Of a stretch of 64,000 nt of DNA, positions 17,623 to 26,148 are shown one piece after another. Origin of the DNA: Sphingomicrobium sp. (GTDB lineage Bacteria; Pseudomonadota; Alphaproteobacteria; Sphingomonadales; Sphingomonadaceae). The translations under genes were made by a program, and so were the position numbers. The notes below the pieces were generated by a model that was given only the letters and a program-made list of their open reading frames with translations, searched no databases and was not told the DNA's origin. The stretch's first letter is position 1. Each line of letters starts with the position of its first letter. Where the stretch lies: assembly GCA_025450755.1 (NCBI GenBank), contig JANWLR010000062.1, forward strand, positions 1-64,000, given 5' to 3'.

Positions 17623-18552
17623 CTAGCCCTTAGGCTGAAACAGGGCCAGCGCTTCTGCGAGGCGGTCGACGTCGAGTGCTTTTTGGAATCGCGGCCACTC
17701 CGCGGGAGGCTGATGCGCGAACCAGGTATATTGCCGTTTGGCGTAGCGGCGCGTCGCATGCTGCCCTGCCGCTGTAGCGTCGTCGAGCGAAATTTCCCTT
17801 CTGAGGTAAGCCGAGAGCTCGCGCACCCCGATTGCCCGCATCACGGGAAGGTTCGCGTTGAGCTTGCGCGCAAGCAATGCCTCCACCTCGCTGACAGCGC
17901 CCATGTCGATCATGTGCGCAAAGCGCTCGTCGCAGCGTGCGTAGAGCCATTTGCGCGGCGGCAGCAGGATCAACGCACGCAGCTCAACGTTGCCCGCAAT
18001 TCCGCCTTCCTTTTCTCGTTGCCATTCGCCAAGCGTCCGCCCGGTCGACAGGATGACCTCGAGCGCACGGGAAATCCGCGTCGTATCGCCGGGTTTCAGT
18101 CGTGTCGCCGAGTCGGGATCCAAAGTCCGCAGCTTGGCGCGATTGTCCTCCGTGGAAGCGGCGCGGACGCGAGCGCGAACCTCGGCTTCGATTGCCGGCA
18201 CCGGCGCGATTCCTTCGAGGAGAGTTCGCAGATAAAGCCCCGTTCCGCCGGCGATGATCGGCATTTGACCGCGTTCTCGAATGTCTGCGATTTCCGTTCG
18301 CGCGAGCTCAGCCCAATCGGCCGCGGAGCAGGGCAGCGCACCATCGCGCACTCCATAAAGCCGATGCTCGACCCTTCTTACGTTGTCGGCTGTCGGGGCA
18401 GCGCTCAAGATATGCAGGTCACGGTAGATTTGTGCACTGTCGGCGTTGACGATCACGCCACCAATTTGCTCAGCAAGGGCGAGCGCCAGGGCCGACTTGC
18501 CGCTCGCGGTCGGACCGGCGATGACAAATAGTGGAGGCTTTGACGAAGGCAT
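17623..18552 (-). CDS. miaA: tRNA dimethylallyltransferase
   Basis: MiaA adds a dimethylallyl group to A37 of tRNAs that read UNN codons. The 309-residue protein starts at the ATG that yields MPSSKPPLFVIAGPTASGKS. It carries the P-loop GPTASGKS, the DSAQIY motif, PIIAGGTGLYLR and the C-terminal RYAKRQYTWF RNA-contact motif. The start codon overlaps the serB start codon on the other strand within the sequence CATG. ilvC follows ten bases downstream. Confidence 0.95.
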   Translation of the reverse strand: MPSSKPPLFVIAGPTASGKSALALALAEQIGGVIVNADSAQIYRDLHILSAAPTADNVRRVEHRLYGVRDGALPCSAADWAELARTEIADIRERGQMPIIAGGTGLYLRTLLEGIAPVPAIEAEVRARVRAASTEDNRAKLRTLDPDSATRLKPGDTTRISRALEVILSTGRTLGEWQREKEGGIAGNVELRALILLPPRKWLYARCDERFAHMIDMGAVSEVEALLARKLNANLPVMRAIGVRELSAYLRREISLDDATAAGQHATRRYAKRQYTWFAHQPPAEWPRFQKALDVDRLAEALALFQPKG

Positions 18553-19429
18553 GGGCGTAGCGACGCTGATAGCAGCGGGAAAGCTCGATGACAGACTCGT
18601 CGATCGTTCTCTCGGTCTGCTTCGTGAGCTGGATCCAAAGTCTGCGTTCCTCCACTGGATTGATGAAGGCGACGCCGCCGACCTACGTTTCTCCGGCAAT
18701 CCGACGGCCGCGCGGTGGGCGCTGGACGGACTCGAGGGGATGGATATCGTCGTTCAGCCGGACGAACCGCGCTGGAAGCGGCTTCTTGTCGCGGACATGG
18801 ATTCGACGATCATCGGCCAGGAATGCATCGACGAGCTCGCCGACTATGCTGGACTGAAGGACAAGGTAGCGCGGATCACCGAACGCGCAATGCAGGGAGA
18901 GCTCGATTTTCCGGGTGCGCTCCGTGAGCGTGTGCGCTTGCTAGCTGGCCTCGATGAACGGGCGCTCAGCCGCTGCCTCAACGAACGGGTCGAAGTGACC
19001 GCGGGTGCAGAGACCCTGGTTCAAACCATGCGTGCGGGCGGCGCCAGTTGCCTCCTGGTATCGGGTGGGTTCCTGTCCTTTGCCGAGCCCATTGCAAGCG
19101 CAGTGGGGTTTGACCGAATCAAGGCCAATCGCCTCATCTTCACGGGCGGGAAGCTCAGCGGGGAAGTGGGCGACCCGATCGTCGATGCAATGGCGAAGTG
19201 CGATGCGCTCGTCGAAGCGCGCGAGCAGCTCGGCCTCAAGAAGGAGGACGTTCTTGCAATTGGCGACGGCGCAAACGACAAACTGATGATCGAGGAAGCA
19301 GGGCTGGGAATCGCCTTTCGTGCCAAGCCCGCGCTGATCGAGGCCGCGGACGGAGAAATTCGGTACCATGGGCTCGACTCATTGCTGTGGGTGCAGGGCG
19401 TTCGCCGCAGGGACTGGTTTAGAGGTTAA
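18551..19429 (+). CDS. serB: Phosphoserine phosphatase
   Basis: SerB removes phosphate from phosphoserine in the last step of serine synthesis. The 292-residue HAD-family protein has motif I DMDSTIIGQECIDELA, motif II SGG and motif IV GDGANDKLMI. An N-terminal region of about 75 residues is typical of SerB. The ATG at 18551 lies inside CATG, shared back to back with miaA. No better ATG start exists downstream before the conserved TLIAAGKLDDRLVDRSL segment. Confidence 0.94.
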   Translation: MGVATLIAAGKLDDRLVDRSLGLLRELDPKSAFLHWIDEGDAADLRFSGNPTAARWALDGLEGMDIVVQPDEPRWKRLLVADMDSTIIGQECIDELADYAGLKDKVARITERAMQGELDFPGALRERVRLLAGLDERALSRCLNERVEVTAGAETLVQTMRAGGASCLLVSGGFLSFAEPIASAVGFDRIKANRLIFTGGKLSGEVGDPIVDAMAKCDALVEAREQLGLKKEDVLAIGDGANDKLMIEEAGLGIAFRAKPALIEAADGEIRYHGLDSLLWVQGVRRRDWFRG

Positions 19430-19444
19430 TCTGCGCTCTCGAAG

Positions 19445-20377
19445 CTACTTTGCCGGAATCGGGAAACAGGCGACGCCGACACCTCGGCATGCCGCTTCGG
19501 CTGCTGCTCTGCTTGCATAGGGCCCGACCTGCAGCCGAGTGATGGCGCCCGCCGCGATATAATAAGGCTGCCGCCCTGACACGGCCGCCTTACCGGCGAT
19601 ACGCTCATACAATGCCTGGGCTGAACCGCGCTGGGAGAAAGCGCCAAGCTGGATCCGCCAGGCACCGCTCACCGGCCCGACAGCCGCCGGAGTGACTGGC
19701 TTCGGTTTCGGCTTGGCGGCCGATGGTTTCGGTTTCGCAGGAGGAGCCTTGGCTTCGGCCGCGCGCACCATCTTCTCGGCCTTGGGCTTCTCCGACTTTG
19801 AATGAGGCACTGGCGAACCGCTCGGGATCGAGCGTGCGAGCGCGAGCGCTTTCTCACGATCCGGCGCCGTCATCATCTGGTCGAGCTGGGCGAGCGTGTC
19901 CTTTGCCGGCGCAAGTCCCTGAGCAGCCGCGCGGCTGATAAAGGCATAGCCAAGCAGCTTGTCCTGCGTCACCCCGTCGCCATTGTACAATGCCGTGCCG
20001 TAGACAAGCAGGGCGCGAGGCTCTCCCTGTTCGGCGGCGCGCTGCAGCCACTTCAGTCCATTTGCTCGGTCGCCATTCTGGAAGAGCAGCAGTCCGAGGG
20101 TCGTCTGCGCATCGACATGGCCGCTGTTGGCAGCCCGCTGGAACCACATTTGTGCAGAACCGAGGTCGAGCGGCACTCCACGACCCAGGCGATAGGCTTG
20201 TCCGAGGTTGAACTGGGCATCCGCATCCCCTGACGCCGCAAGTGGTTTCCAGATCGCCACTGCACCGGAATAGTCGGCGCGCTGCCATGCTTCGATTCCC
20301 GCTTTCACCGACTGGGCCGAAGCCGGCGCAGCAAGAAAAACAACCAAAACGGCGGCAACTAAGTGTTTGGGACTCAT
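19445..20377 (-). CDS. Periplasmic Sel1-repeat protein with SPOR domain
   Basis: The 310-residue protein has a signal peptide ending at AAPASAQS. Several Sel1-like TPR repeats follow (about residues 30-165, for example ADAQFNLGQAYRLGRGVPLD and VDAQTTLGLLLFQNG). Then comes a Lys/Pro/Ala-rich linker and a C-terminal SPOR domain (about 235-308, WRIQLGAFSQRGSAQALYERI). SPOR domains bind denuded glycan strands at division septa, so a septal periplasmic role is inferred. It is divergent from the ParA operon that ends in another SPOR protein. Confidence 0.85.
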   Translation of the reverse strand: MSPKHLVAAVLVVFLAAPASAQSVKAGIEAWQRADYSGAVAIWKPLAASGDADAQFNLGQAYRLGRGVPLDLGSAQMWFQRAANSGHVDAQTTLGLLLFQNGDRANGLKWLQRAAEQGEPRALLVYGTALYNGDGVTQDKLLGYAFISRAAAQGLAPAKDTLAQLDQMMTAPDREKALALARSIPSGSPVPHSKSEKPKAEKMVRAAEAKAPPAKPKPSAAKPKPKPVTPAAVGPVSGAWRIQLGAFSQRGSAQALYERIAGKAAVSGRQPYYIAAGAITRLQVGPYASRAAAEAACRGVGVACFPIPAK

Positions 20378-20484
20378 CGGTTAACCCACCCCCAATGCTC
20401 CTTAGCCCAGGCGGGCCCAAGCGCAAACAGCGTCTGAGGGTCGTTAACCAGATTTTAGAGGCTCTGGTGTCACTCCGCCTGCTG

Positions 20485-20498
20485 AATTGACGTCAATT
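20485..20498. promoter_or_regulatory. 14-bp perfect palindrome upstream of the ParA operon
   Basis: AATTGACGTCAATT is its own reverse complement. It ends 16 bases before the parA-like ATG, overlapping where a promoter or the transcript start should be. The second gene of the operon may be a small DNA-binding protein, and such partners often repress their own operons, so this is a candidate operator. The function is inferred from position only. Confidence 0.5.
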
Positions 20499-20514
20499 GG
20501 GCGAGGGGAAAAGC

Positions 20515-21237
20515 ATGCGCGTCCTGGCAATGGCATCGCAGAAGGGCGGGTCCGGTAAGACGACCCTGTCCGGCCATCTTGCGGTGCAGGCACAGCTCTC
20601 AGGGGCTGGCCCGGTGTGCCTGATCGACATCGATCCGCAAGGCAGCCTTGCCGACTGGTGGAACGAGCGCGAAGCCGACATGCCGGCCTTTGCCCAGACC
20701 ACCGTCGCGCGGCTCGCCAGCGACCTCGAAGTCCTTCGCCAGCAAGGCTTCCGTCTTGCCGTCATCGACACTCCGCCGGCGATCACCATGGCGATCCAGA
20801 GCGTCATCGCGGTTGCCGAGCTGATCGTCATTCCGACGCGCCCGAGCCCGCATGATTTGCGCGCCGTCGGCGCCACCGTCGATCTTTGCGACCGCGCCGG
20901 AAAGCCGCTGATCTTCGTCGTCAATGCGGCAACGCCGAAAGCGAAAATTACTTACGAAGCCGCTGTTGCGCTCTCGCAGCATGGCACGGTTGCTCCGGTC
21001 ACAATTCATCACCGAACCGATTTCGCTGCCTCGATGATCGATGGCCGCACCGTCATGGAAATTGATCCGCAGGGCCGCTCGGCGAAAGAAGTGACCGAGC
21101 TCTGGGAATATATCTCGGATCGCCTGGAGAAGAATTTCCGCCGGACGGTGTTTGCGGCGCCAGGTGCGGCGCCGGGAATCGCCGCAGCCAGTCCGCGTCC
21201 AGTCGGTGGTTTCGGCCGCCGCGTTGTTGGTCAGTAA
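20515..21237 (+). CDS. ParA/MinD-family ATPase
   Basis: The 240-residue protein has a deviant Walker A box (QKGGSGKTTLSGHLAVQ, with the ParA signature lysine), the A' motif DIDPQGSLADWW and the Walker B-like LAVIDTPP. It thus belongs to the ParA-type positioning ATPases that shuttle on DNA or membrane. A tail of about 30 residues rich in Ala, Pro and Gly is unusual. A GGGGAAAA ribosome site precedes the ATG. No ParB or parS site is visible nearby, so this is probably an orphan ParA that positions cargo rather than the chromosome-segregation ParA. Confidence 0.9.
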   Translation: MRVLAMASQKGGSGKTTLSGHLAVQAQLSGAGPVCLIDIDPQGSLADWWNEREADMPAFAQTTVARLASDLEVLRQQGFRLAVIDTPPAITMAIQSVIAVAELIVIPTRPSPHDLRAVGATVDLCDRAGKPLIFVVNAATPKAKITYEAAVALSQHGTVAPVTIHHRTDFAASMIDGRTVMEIDPQGRSAKEVTELWEYISDRLEKNFRRTVFAAPGAAPGIAAASPRPVGGFGRRVVGQ

Positions 21238-21248
21238 GGAGGCGTTAG

Positions 21249-21932
21249 GTGGCCACTGAAGCCAAGCCTTTCGCGTCTCTTTCTTCCGGACTTCTCGCCC
21301 GCAAGGGTGCTGCGCGACCGGCCATGCGGCCGCAGGGCTTCGGTCAGGTCGGCAATGGCCTCGAGGACCTCGGCTGGAACGACATGGGATTCGAGCCGCC
21401 CAAGCCTGCCGACGCGCCGCGCGATGCGAGCCATGATGCCTTCGGCGAGGACGTGGTCGAACATCCTCGAGCCCATCACCCGACGGGACTGACGCCGGTC
21501 CAGTCGCCGGTTCATGACCAGCAGGCCGAGATCGAAGAGCGCTTCAACGGCGCCGACGAGGTCGAGGACGTCGAAGAGGAAATCGACGAGACCGCCGAGC
21601 TTTTCGAGCCCGAGGCGCTTGTCGATGTGCCCGACCTCGCCGAACCCGACGAGATCGACAAACCGATCGTGGAGGAGGAGGCTGCGGCCGTCACTGTGAC
21701 GACGGCGGTGCGGCCCCCACGCCGCGCGCCGCGTGCGCGCTCTGCGCCGGGAAGCAAAAGCAAGGCGGCGTTTACACTTCGTTTGGATCCTGACCGTCAT
21801 CTTAAGCTGAGGCTCGCCTGCGCCGTCGACGGAAGGTCGGCGCAGCAGCTCGTTACCGACGCGCTTGATCAGATGCTCGAGCGCGTGCCCGATCTCGACG
21901 GGCTAGCCGCAAAGGCAAAACGTAGGGGGTAG
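21249..21932 (+). CDS. Acidic protein with C-terminal ribbon-helix-helix-like domain
   Basis: The GTG follows GGAGG at six bases. The 227-residue product has a low-complexity, highly acidic middle (about residues 95-150, rich in Glu and Asp) and an Arg/Pro/Ala patch (PRRAPRARSAPGSKSKAA). The C-terminal 55 residues (FTLRLDPDRHLKLRLACAVDGRSAQQLVTDALDQML) match the pattern of a ribbon-helix-helix (MetJ/Arc) DNA-binding fold: a beta strand followed by two helices. It lies 11 bases after the ParA gene and is the likely ParA partner, perhaps a DNA-binding adaptor and autoregulator. The fold assignment is by eye. Confidence 0.65.
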   Translation: MATEAKPFASLSSGLLARKGAARPAMRPQGFGQVGNGLEDLGWNDMGFEPPKPADAPRDASHDAFGEDVVEHPRAHHPTGLTPVQSPVHDQQAEIEERFNGADEVEDVEEEIDETAELFEPEALVDVPDLAEPDEIDKPIVEEEAAAVTVTTAVRPPRRAPRARSAPGSKSKAAFTLRLDPDRHLKLRLACAVDGRSAQQLVTDALDQMLERVPDLDGLAAKAKRRG

Positions 21933-21936
21933 AATC

Positions 21937-23244
21937 ATGAATCAGCCGCTCCGCACCAGCTCAGCTGCCTCGCTTGTCGTGCTTGCCTCGATGATCGCGG
22001 GCTGCGCTGCGCCACAAGGTCATGTGGGCGTGGCTTCCGAGTACAATAAGAAAGATGCCGGCGAGGTCGCTTACGGCACCCGCGCGATCGCGGCGCTCAA
22101 CGAGAATAACGCTTTCCTGGCTGTCGAGCTGGCGGAGAAGGCCGTCGCCAAATCGCCGCAGGACGACACTGTTCGCGGCTTGCTCGCCAATGCCTATTTC
22201 GCGGCCGGCCGGTTTGGCTCGGCGGAAACAGCATACAAGGACGTCCTCACGATCAATCCGAATCAGCCGGAGGTCATCTTGAAGCTGGCCCTCGTGCAAA
22301 TCGCACTAGGCAAGGATGGGCAGGCGGTCAGCCTGCTCAACTCTGCTCGTGGAATTCTCGATCCTTCCGATTACGGGCTCGCATTGGCACTCGCGGGCCA
22401 CCCGCAGCAGGCGATTTCGGTGCTCGAGCCGGCAGCCCGGCAGGTCAATGCGGACGCGACCGTCCGTCAGAACCTTGCGCTCGCTTATGCATTCGCCGGC
22501 AACTGGGACGAGGCGCGAGTCGTCGCTTCCCAGGATGTCCCGGCAAATCAGCTCGATGCGCGAATCCAGCAATGGATGCAGCTTGCCAAGCCAGCCCACG
22601 CGTCCGACCAGGTCGCGGCGCTGATTGGCGTAAAGCCGGCCGCAGTCGACGCCGGCGAGCCGGTCCAGCTCGCGCTGAACAAGGCCGATACCCGCCAGGC
22701 GAATGCCGAGCCGGTACTTGCACCCCAGCAGGCAACTCGGGCCGCGCCCGTCGCAGTAGCGGCTACGACCCCGGCTGCTCCGCCGCCTGCAGTTGTCGCG
22801 GTTGCGCCCGCTCCTCCGCCGGCCCGGACCACAATGGAGACAATGGCTGCTTCGGCAATGGCTGAAGCAAAGGCGGTACTTGCCGCAGTGCTGCCGCATC
22901 ATTCGGCGCCGGCCGCGAAGCCGCACCGCGTCGCTGCTGTCATTCGGTCCGCTACGCACCGCGGCAATGCGCAAGTCGTCGTCCAGCTTGGCGCCTACAA
23001 TACGGCCGGCGGCGTGCTCGCCGGCTGGGATCACCAGGCGAGCAAATATGGAGCGCTCAAGGCCTACCTGCCGATGAGCGCCCGATTCGCGAGCCCCAAG
23101 GGCGTGTTCTATCGCCTTTCCGTTCGCGGTTTCGACAGCATCAGCGAAGCCAATGGCTTCTGCAACGCGCTGCGCCGCAAGGGCGGACACTGCTTCGTGC
23201 GCAACGTCGCGGGTGACCGGCCGGTGCAATATGCGTCGCGCTAA
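21937..23244 (+). CDS. TPR lipoprotein with C-terminal SPOR domain
   Basis: The protein begins with a lipoprotein signal (SLVVLASMIAGCAAP, lipobox before the cysteine near residue 23). TPR repeats follow over about residues 45-200 (NAFLAVELAEKAVAKSPQDD, GLLANAYFAAGRFGSAETAY). A Pro/Ala-rich linker leads to a SPOR-type domain near residues 345-425 (VVVQLGAYNTAGGVLAGWD, AKGGHCFV-like end). The 435-residue product should be anchored in the outer membrane and reach septal peptidoglycan. It starts only four bases after the previous gene, so it belongs to the ParA operon. It overlaps the convergent pyrB by a few bases. Confidence 0.85.
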   Translation: MNQPLRTSSAASLVVLASMIAGCAAPQGHVGVASEYNKKDAGEVAYGTRAIAALNENNAFLAVELAEKAVAKSPQDDTVRGLLANAYFAAGRFGSAETAYKDVLTINPNQPEVILKLALVQIALGKDGQAVSLLNSARGILDPSDYGLALALAGHPQQAISVLEPAARQVNADATVRQNLALAYAFAGNWDEARVVASQDVPANQLDARIQQWMQLAKPAHASDQVAALIGVKPAAVDAGEPVQLALNKADTRQANAEPVLAPQQATRAAPVAVAATTPAAPPPAVVAVAPAPPPARTTMETMAASAMAEAKAVLAAVLPHHSAPAAKPHRVAAVIRSATHRGNAQVVVQLGAYNTAGGVLAGWDHQASKYGALKAYLPMSARFASPKGVFYRLSVRGFDSISEANGFCNALRRKGGHCFVRNVAGDRPVQYASR

Positions 23245-24131
23245 GCCGCGGCGCTAATCACCATCTCCAGGCAGGCCATTCGCACGGGCACTCCCATTTC
23301 GACCTGCAGGGTAATGAGCGAGCGGTCGGGGTCGTCGGCCACACGGTCCTCGATCTCGACGCCACGGTTCATTGGCCCGGGGTGCATCACGACCGCTCCG
23401 GGCGCAGCAGTCGCAAGGCGCTCGGAAGTAAGGCCGTAGCGCGCCAGATATTCGCCTGGTGCATCACCGAGCTCGGCCTCTAGGCGTTCGCGTTGGACAC
23501 GCAGCATCATGACGACGTCTGCTCCGGCAATCGCTTCATCGACTGTCAGCGGCACAATATTTCCGGGCATGAGCTCGGGCGGCCCGGCGAGGCGCACCTC
23601 GGCGCCGAGGCGGGGGAGCAGCTTGGCATTCGAGCGCGCGACGCGGCTGTGGCGGATGTCGCCACAGATCGCGACCGTCAGGCCGTCCGTACGGCTAAGT
23701 CGGTGGCGGATCGTTGCCGCATCAAGCAGGGCCTGCGTCGGATGCTCGTTCGTTCCGTCGCCGGCATTGAGGACAGGGGCATCGACGATTGCTGCAACCG
23801 TTGCCGGAGCGCCATTCTCGCGGTGACGGATCACGAGAGCGTCGGGCCGCATGGCATTCAGCGTGCGCGCTGTGTCTTCGAGGCTCTCGCCTTTTGCGAC
23901 AGAGCTGCGCTCCACCGACAAGGCAATCGCCGAAGCGCCGAGCCGATGCGCGGCTGTCGCGAAAGACATCGCCGTCCGAGTCGAGTTCTCATAGAAAACA
24001 TTGAAGACGATCCTGCCGTGAAGCTGGTCGTTCGATCGGCCTACCCGATCGCTGGAGAAATATTCCCCGGCGCGATCGAGAATCGCTGCGATCTGTTGGT
24101 CAGTCAGGGAGTCGATCGAAAGCAGGTCCAC
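23241..24131 (-). CDS. pyrB: Aspartate carbamoyltransferase catalytic chain
   Basis: PyrB condenses carbamoyl phosphate with aspartate in pyrimidine synthesis. The 296-residue protein has the carbamoyl-phosphate site ENSTRT, the ATCase-typical HPTQALLDAATI segment and HPGPMNRGVEI near the C-terminus. The GTG start makes it slightly short at the N-terminus compared with the usual 305-320 residues. No pyrI regulatory chain or pyrC is adjacent. It follows ruvX by 11 bases on the minus strand. Confidence 0.95.
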   Translation of the reverse strand: MDLLSIDSLTDQQIAAILDRAGEYFSSDRVGRSNDQLHGRIVFNVFYENSTRTAMSFATAAHRLGASAIALSVERSSVAKGESLEDTARTLNAMRPDALVIRHRENGAPATVAAIVDAPVLNAGDGTNEHPTQALLDAATIRHRLSRTDGLTVAICGDIRHSRVARSNAKLLPRLGAEVRLAGPPELMPGNIVPLTVDEAIAGADVVMMLRVQRERLEAELGDAPGEYLARYGLTSERLATAAPGAVVMHPGPMNRGVEIEDRVADDPDRSLITLQVEMGVPVRMACLEMVISAAA

Positions 24132-24142
24132 AAGCGCTCTTG

Positions 24143-24616
24143 CTAACTTCCGCTGCCGAGATTGGCCAGCGCATCGATCGCGCCCTGGAGGATGTGGGCG
24201 GCGGCGAGAGCGTCTACCTTCTCGGCGCGCTTGGCGCGGCTGACGTCAGCTTCGATCATCGCCCGCTCCACCGCCTGCGTCGACCAGCGCTCGTCCCACA
24301 GCAGGATCGGCAGTTCCAAAGGCGCGAGATTGCGGGCGAAGGCGCGAACTGACTGCGTTCGCGGGCTGTCGCTGCCGTCCATGCTGAGCGGCAGGCCGAC
24401 GACGAGGCCGATCGCATGCTCATGTTCGATGATCCGGCGAAGGCTCGTCAGATCAGCCATGAACTTGGTTCTGCGGATCGTTTCTGACGGTCCGGCGAAG
24501 TGCCAGCCCGCATCGCATATCGCGATTCCAATCGTCTTGGTGCCTACGTCGAGGCCGACAAGCTTGCCGCCGTCAACCAGCGCCGAAGCAAATTCCGCGG
24601 ATTGGGTGGTGATCAT
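24143..24616 (-). CDS. ruvX: Holliday junction resolvase-like protein YqgF/RuvX
   Basis: The 157-residue protein is the YqgF family nuclease linked to pre-16S rRNA 5'-end processing. The RNase-H fold motifs are [38 protein letters not shown] and [12 protein letters not shown]. The ATG at 24616 overlaps the upstream gene's stop as ATGA, which fixes the start; longer in-frame starts run into the upstream coding region. It lies between a DUF3089 hydrolase gene and pyrB. Confidence 0.92.
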   Translation of the reverse strand: MITTQSAEFASALVDGGKLVGLDVGTKTIGIAICDAGWHFAGPSETIRRTKFMADLTSLRRIIEHEHAIGLVVGLPLSMDGSDSPRTQSVRAFARNLAPLELPILLWDERWSTQAVERAMIEADVSRAKRAEKVDALAAAHILQGAIDALANLGSGS

Positions 24617-25722
24617 GGTCGCCACGCCGCAAGCCTCCGCTCGGAGTCGCGCCGGATTGCGCCCCAGAAAAGTGCATAGTCGTAAACGTGGAAATTGTTT
24701 CCAAGGATCGGAGGCGTCGGGAAGGCGGGAATGCCGCCATCGAGGATAAGCAGGCCTTTGCGGCATCGGGCGGCAACGCGCCCAGGGGCCAGAATGGCTG
24801 ACCGGAGATCTGCCGACGGGATTAGCGTTCCTGCATTGTCCTTTGCCGGTGCGGCGCCTTCCTCAATTCCGCTGATTGGATTCACGCACAGCAGGTCCTC
24901 AGGCTTGCGCCTGAGACCGTTAAGGCCCTTGGTCCTTTTCCAATCATCGAGCATCATCGACGCATTCGGAGGATCGCCGAAACTCATCCACGACAGGATG
25001 CAGCCGACCTGCTCAGGAGCAGTACAGGCGGGCAGGCCGAGAACCGGCAGATCGCTCGTCCGATCGATAGGCCAGCCGACGACATAGGCAGCCACCACGC
25101 GCTTCGCAATCGGCTTGCCCGCGATCTTGTCGCGCAGCAGGCGCTCCAGGTGAAGCGCGCCTTGGCTGTGACCGGCGAGGATGATTGGCCGCTCGCCGGC
25201 CTCCTTTACAAACTGATCGAATGCCGCGGATACGTCGCGATAGGCGAGTTCGAGAGCTTTCTGTGCGTCATCGCTTTTCAATAGGAAGGCGCCGTAGGCC
25301 GCCTGCCGATAACGCGGCGCCCAAATCTGCCCGGCGCCATTGAATGCGCTCGCCTGGCTCTCAACAAAAAGGTCGGTGCGGAACTGTGTGTCGCCGCCGG
25401 GCTCCAGCGGAGCATTCCAGCGATCGGTCTCCAGATAGGTGGTCGGGTGGATGTAGAAGATCGCGGCGTCACCGTGCATTGCCCCGGCAGCAAAGCCGCT
25501 CGGGATCCACAGCGACGGGTCGTTGGGCATGCCAGGTCTCGAAAGCCAGCTTGCGCTTTGCGTGTAATCCGGAGTGCCACCCGTCTGGGCCGCTTCGAAA
25601 TGGCCCTTCGGTGTGGCTTCCTTGAGGAGGACGTTCCCACCCCACTGGAAGATCGCGAACGACCCCGCGACTGCCGCCAACGTCAGGACGAAGATGATCA
25701 TCAGGAAGCGGCGGGCGCACAT
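24613..25722 (-). CDS. DUF3089 alpha/beta-hydrolase-like protein
   Basis: The 369-residue protein has an N-terminal membrane anchor or signal ([20 protein letters not shown]). The family features HPTTYL and the nucleophile elbow [13 protein letters not shown] are clear, and C-terminal [25 protein letters not shown] provides a candidate catalytic His (FHVYDY). DUF3089 proteins are predicted serine hydrolases of unknown substrate. The ATG at 25722 is chosen because it directly precedes the anchor. It forms an operon with ruvX and pyrB and is divergent from gatC. Confidence 0.85.
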   Translation of the reverse strand: MCARRFLMIIFVLTLAAVAGSFAIFQWGGNVLLKEATPKGHFEAAQTGGTPDYTQSASWLSRPGMPNDPSLWIPSGFAAGAMHGDAAIFYIHPTTYLETDRWNAPLEPGGDTQFRTDLFVESQASAFNGAGQIWAPRYRQAAYGAFLLKSDDAQKALELAYRDVSAAFDQFVKEAGERPIILAGHSQGALHLERLLRDKIAGKPIAKRVVAAYVVGWPIDRTSDLPVLGLPACTAPEQVGCILSWMSFGDPPNASMMLDDWKRTKGLNGLRRKPEDLLCVNPISGIEEGAAPAKDNAGTLIPSADLRSAILAPGRVAARCRKGLLILDGGIPAFPTPPILGNNFHVYDYALFWGAIRRDSERRLAAWRP

Positions 25723-25799
25723 CGTTGGCGCCCTATTTGCCGCGAAAGCGGCAGGCAAGGCGGTTGAAGCGCGAGTAAGCCGCCGCTATCCGCGCCCCA

Positions 25800-26087
25800 A
25801 TGTCCGTTTCCATTGAACAGGTGCGCCACATCGCCAAGCTCGCGCGCATTGCGATGAGCGATGAGGAGATCGAGCGGCTGGCGCCCGAGCTCAACAATAT
25901 CCTCGGCTGGGTCGAGCAGCTCGGCGAGGTCAACACTGATGGCGTCGAGCCGCTGACCGCCGTGATCGACCAGAAGCTCAGGCTTCGCGACGATGTCGTG
26001 ACTGAAGGCAATATCCGCGACGAAATCCTCGCAAACACGCCCGAGGCGCAGCACGGCTTCTTCGCCGTTCCGAAGGTGATTGAATGA
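25800..26087 (+). CDS. gatC: Asp-tRNA(Asn)/Glu-tRNA(Gln) amidotransferase subunit C
   Basis: The 95-residue GatC stabilises GatA and clamps the GatCAB complex that converts misacylated Glu-tRNA(Gln) or Asp-tRNA(Asn). Family features are the N-terminal [28 protein letters not shown] helix pair, VEPLT and a C-terminal FFAVPKVIE. gatA follows after 61 bases. Confidence 0.96.
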   Translation: MSVSIEQVRHIAKLARIAMSDEEIERLAPELNNILGWVEQLGEVNTDGVEPLTAVIDQKLRLRDDVVTEGNIRDEILANTPEAQHGFFAVPKVIE

Positions 26088-26110
26088 CGAGTGCAGCGAC
26101 ACAGTCATTC

Positions 26111-26132
26111 ATCCCAGCCTGCAACCCGGGAT
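26111..26132. repeat. Short palindromic repeat-like element in the gatC-gatA gap
   Basis: ATCCCAGCCTGCAACCCGGGAT is an imperfect inverted repeat (ATCCC ... GGGAT) of the kind scattered between genes in sphingomonads and relatives. It sits in the 61-base gap between gatC and the GTG of gatA. It has no T-tract. Possible roles are RNA stabilisation or none. Confidence 0.35.
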
Positions 26133-26148
26133 CCAGGGACAAAAATCT

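Noticed and set aside
20515-21932. Toxin-antitoxin or plasmid partition module (ParA plus small DNA-binding protein)
   Set aside because: No replication gene, parS-like repeats or plasmid markers are nearby, the third gene is a SPOR lipoprotein in the same operon, and the flanking genes are housekeeping chromosomal genes.
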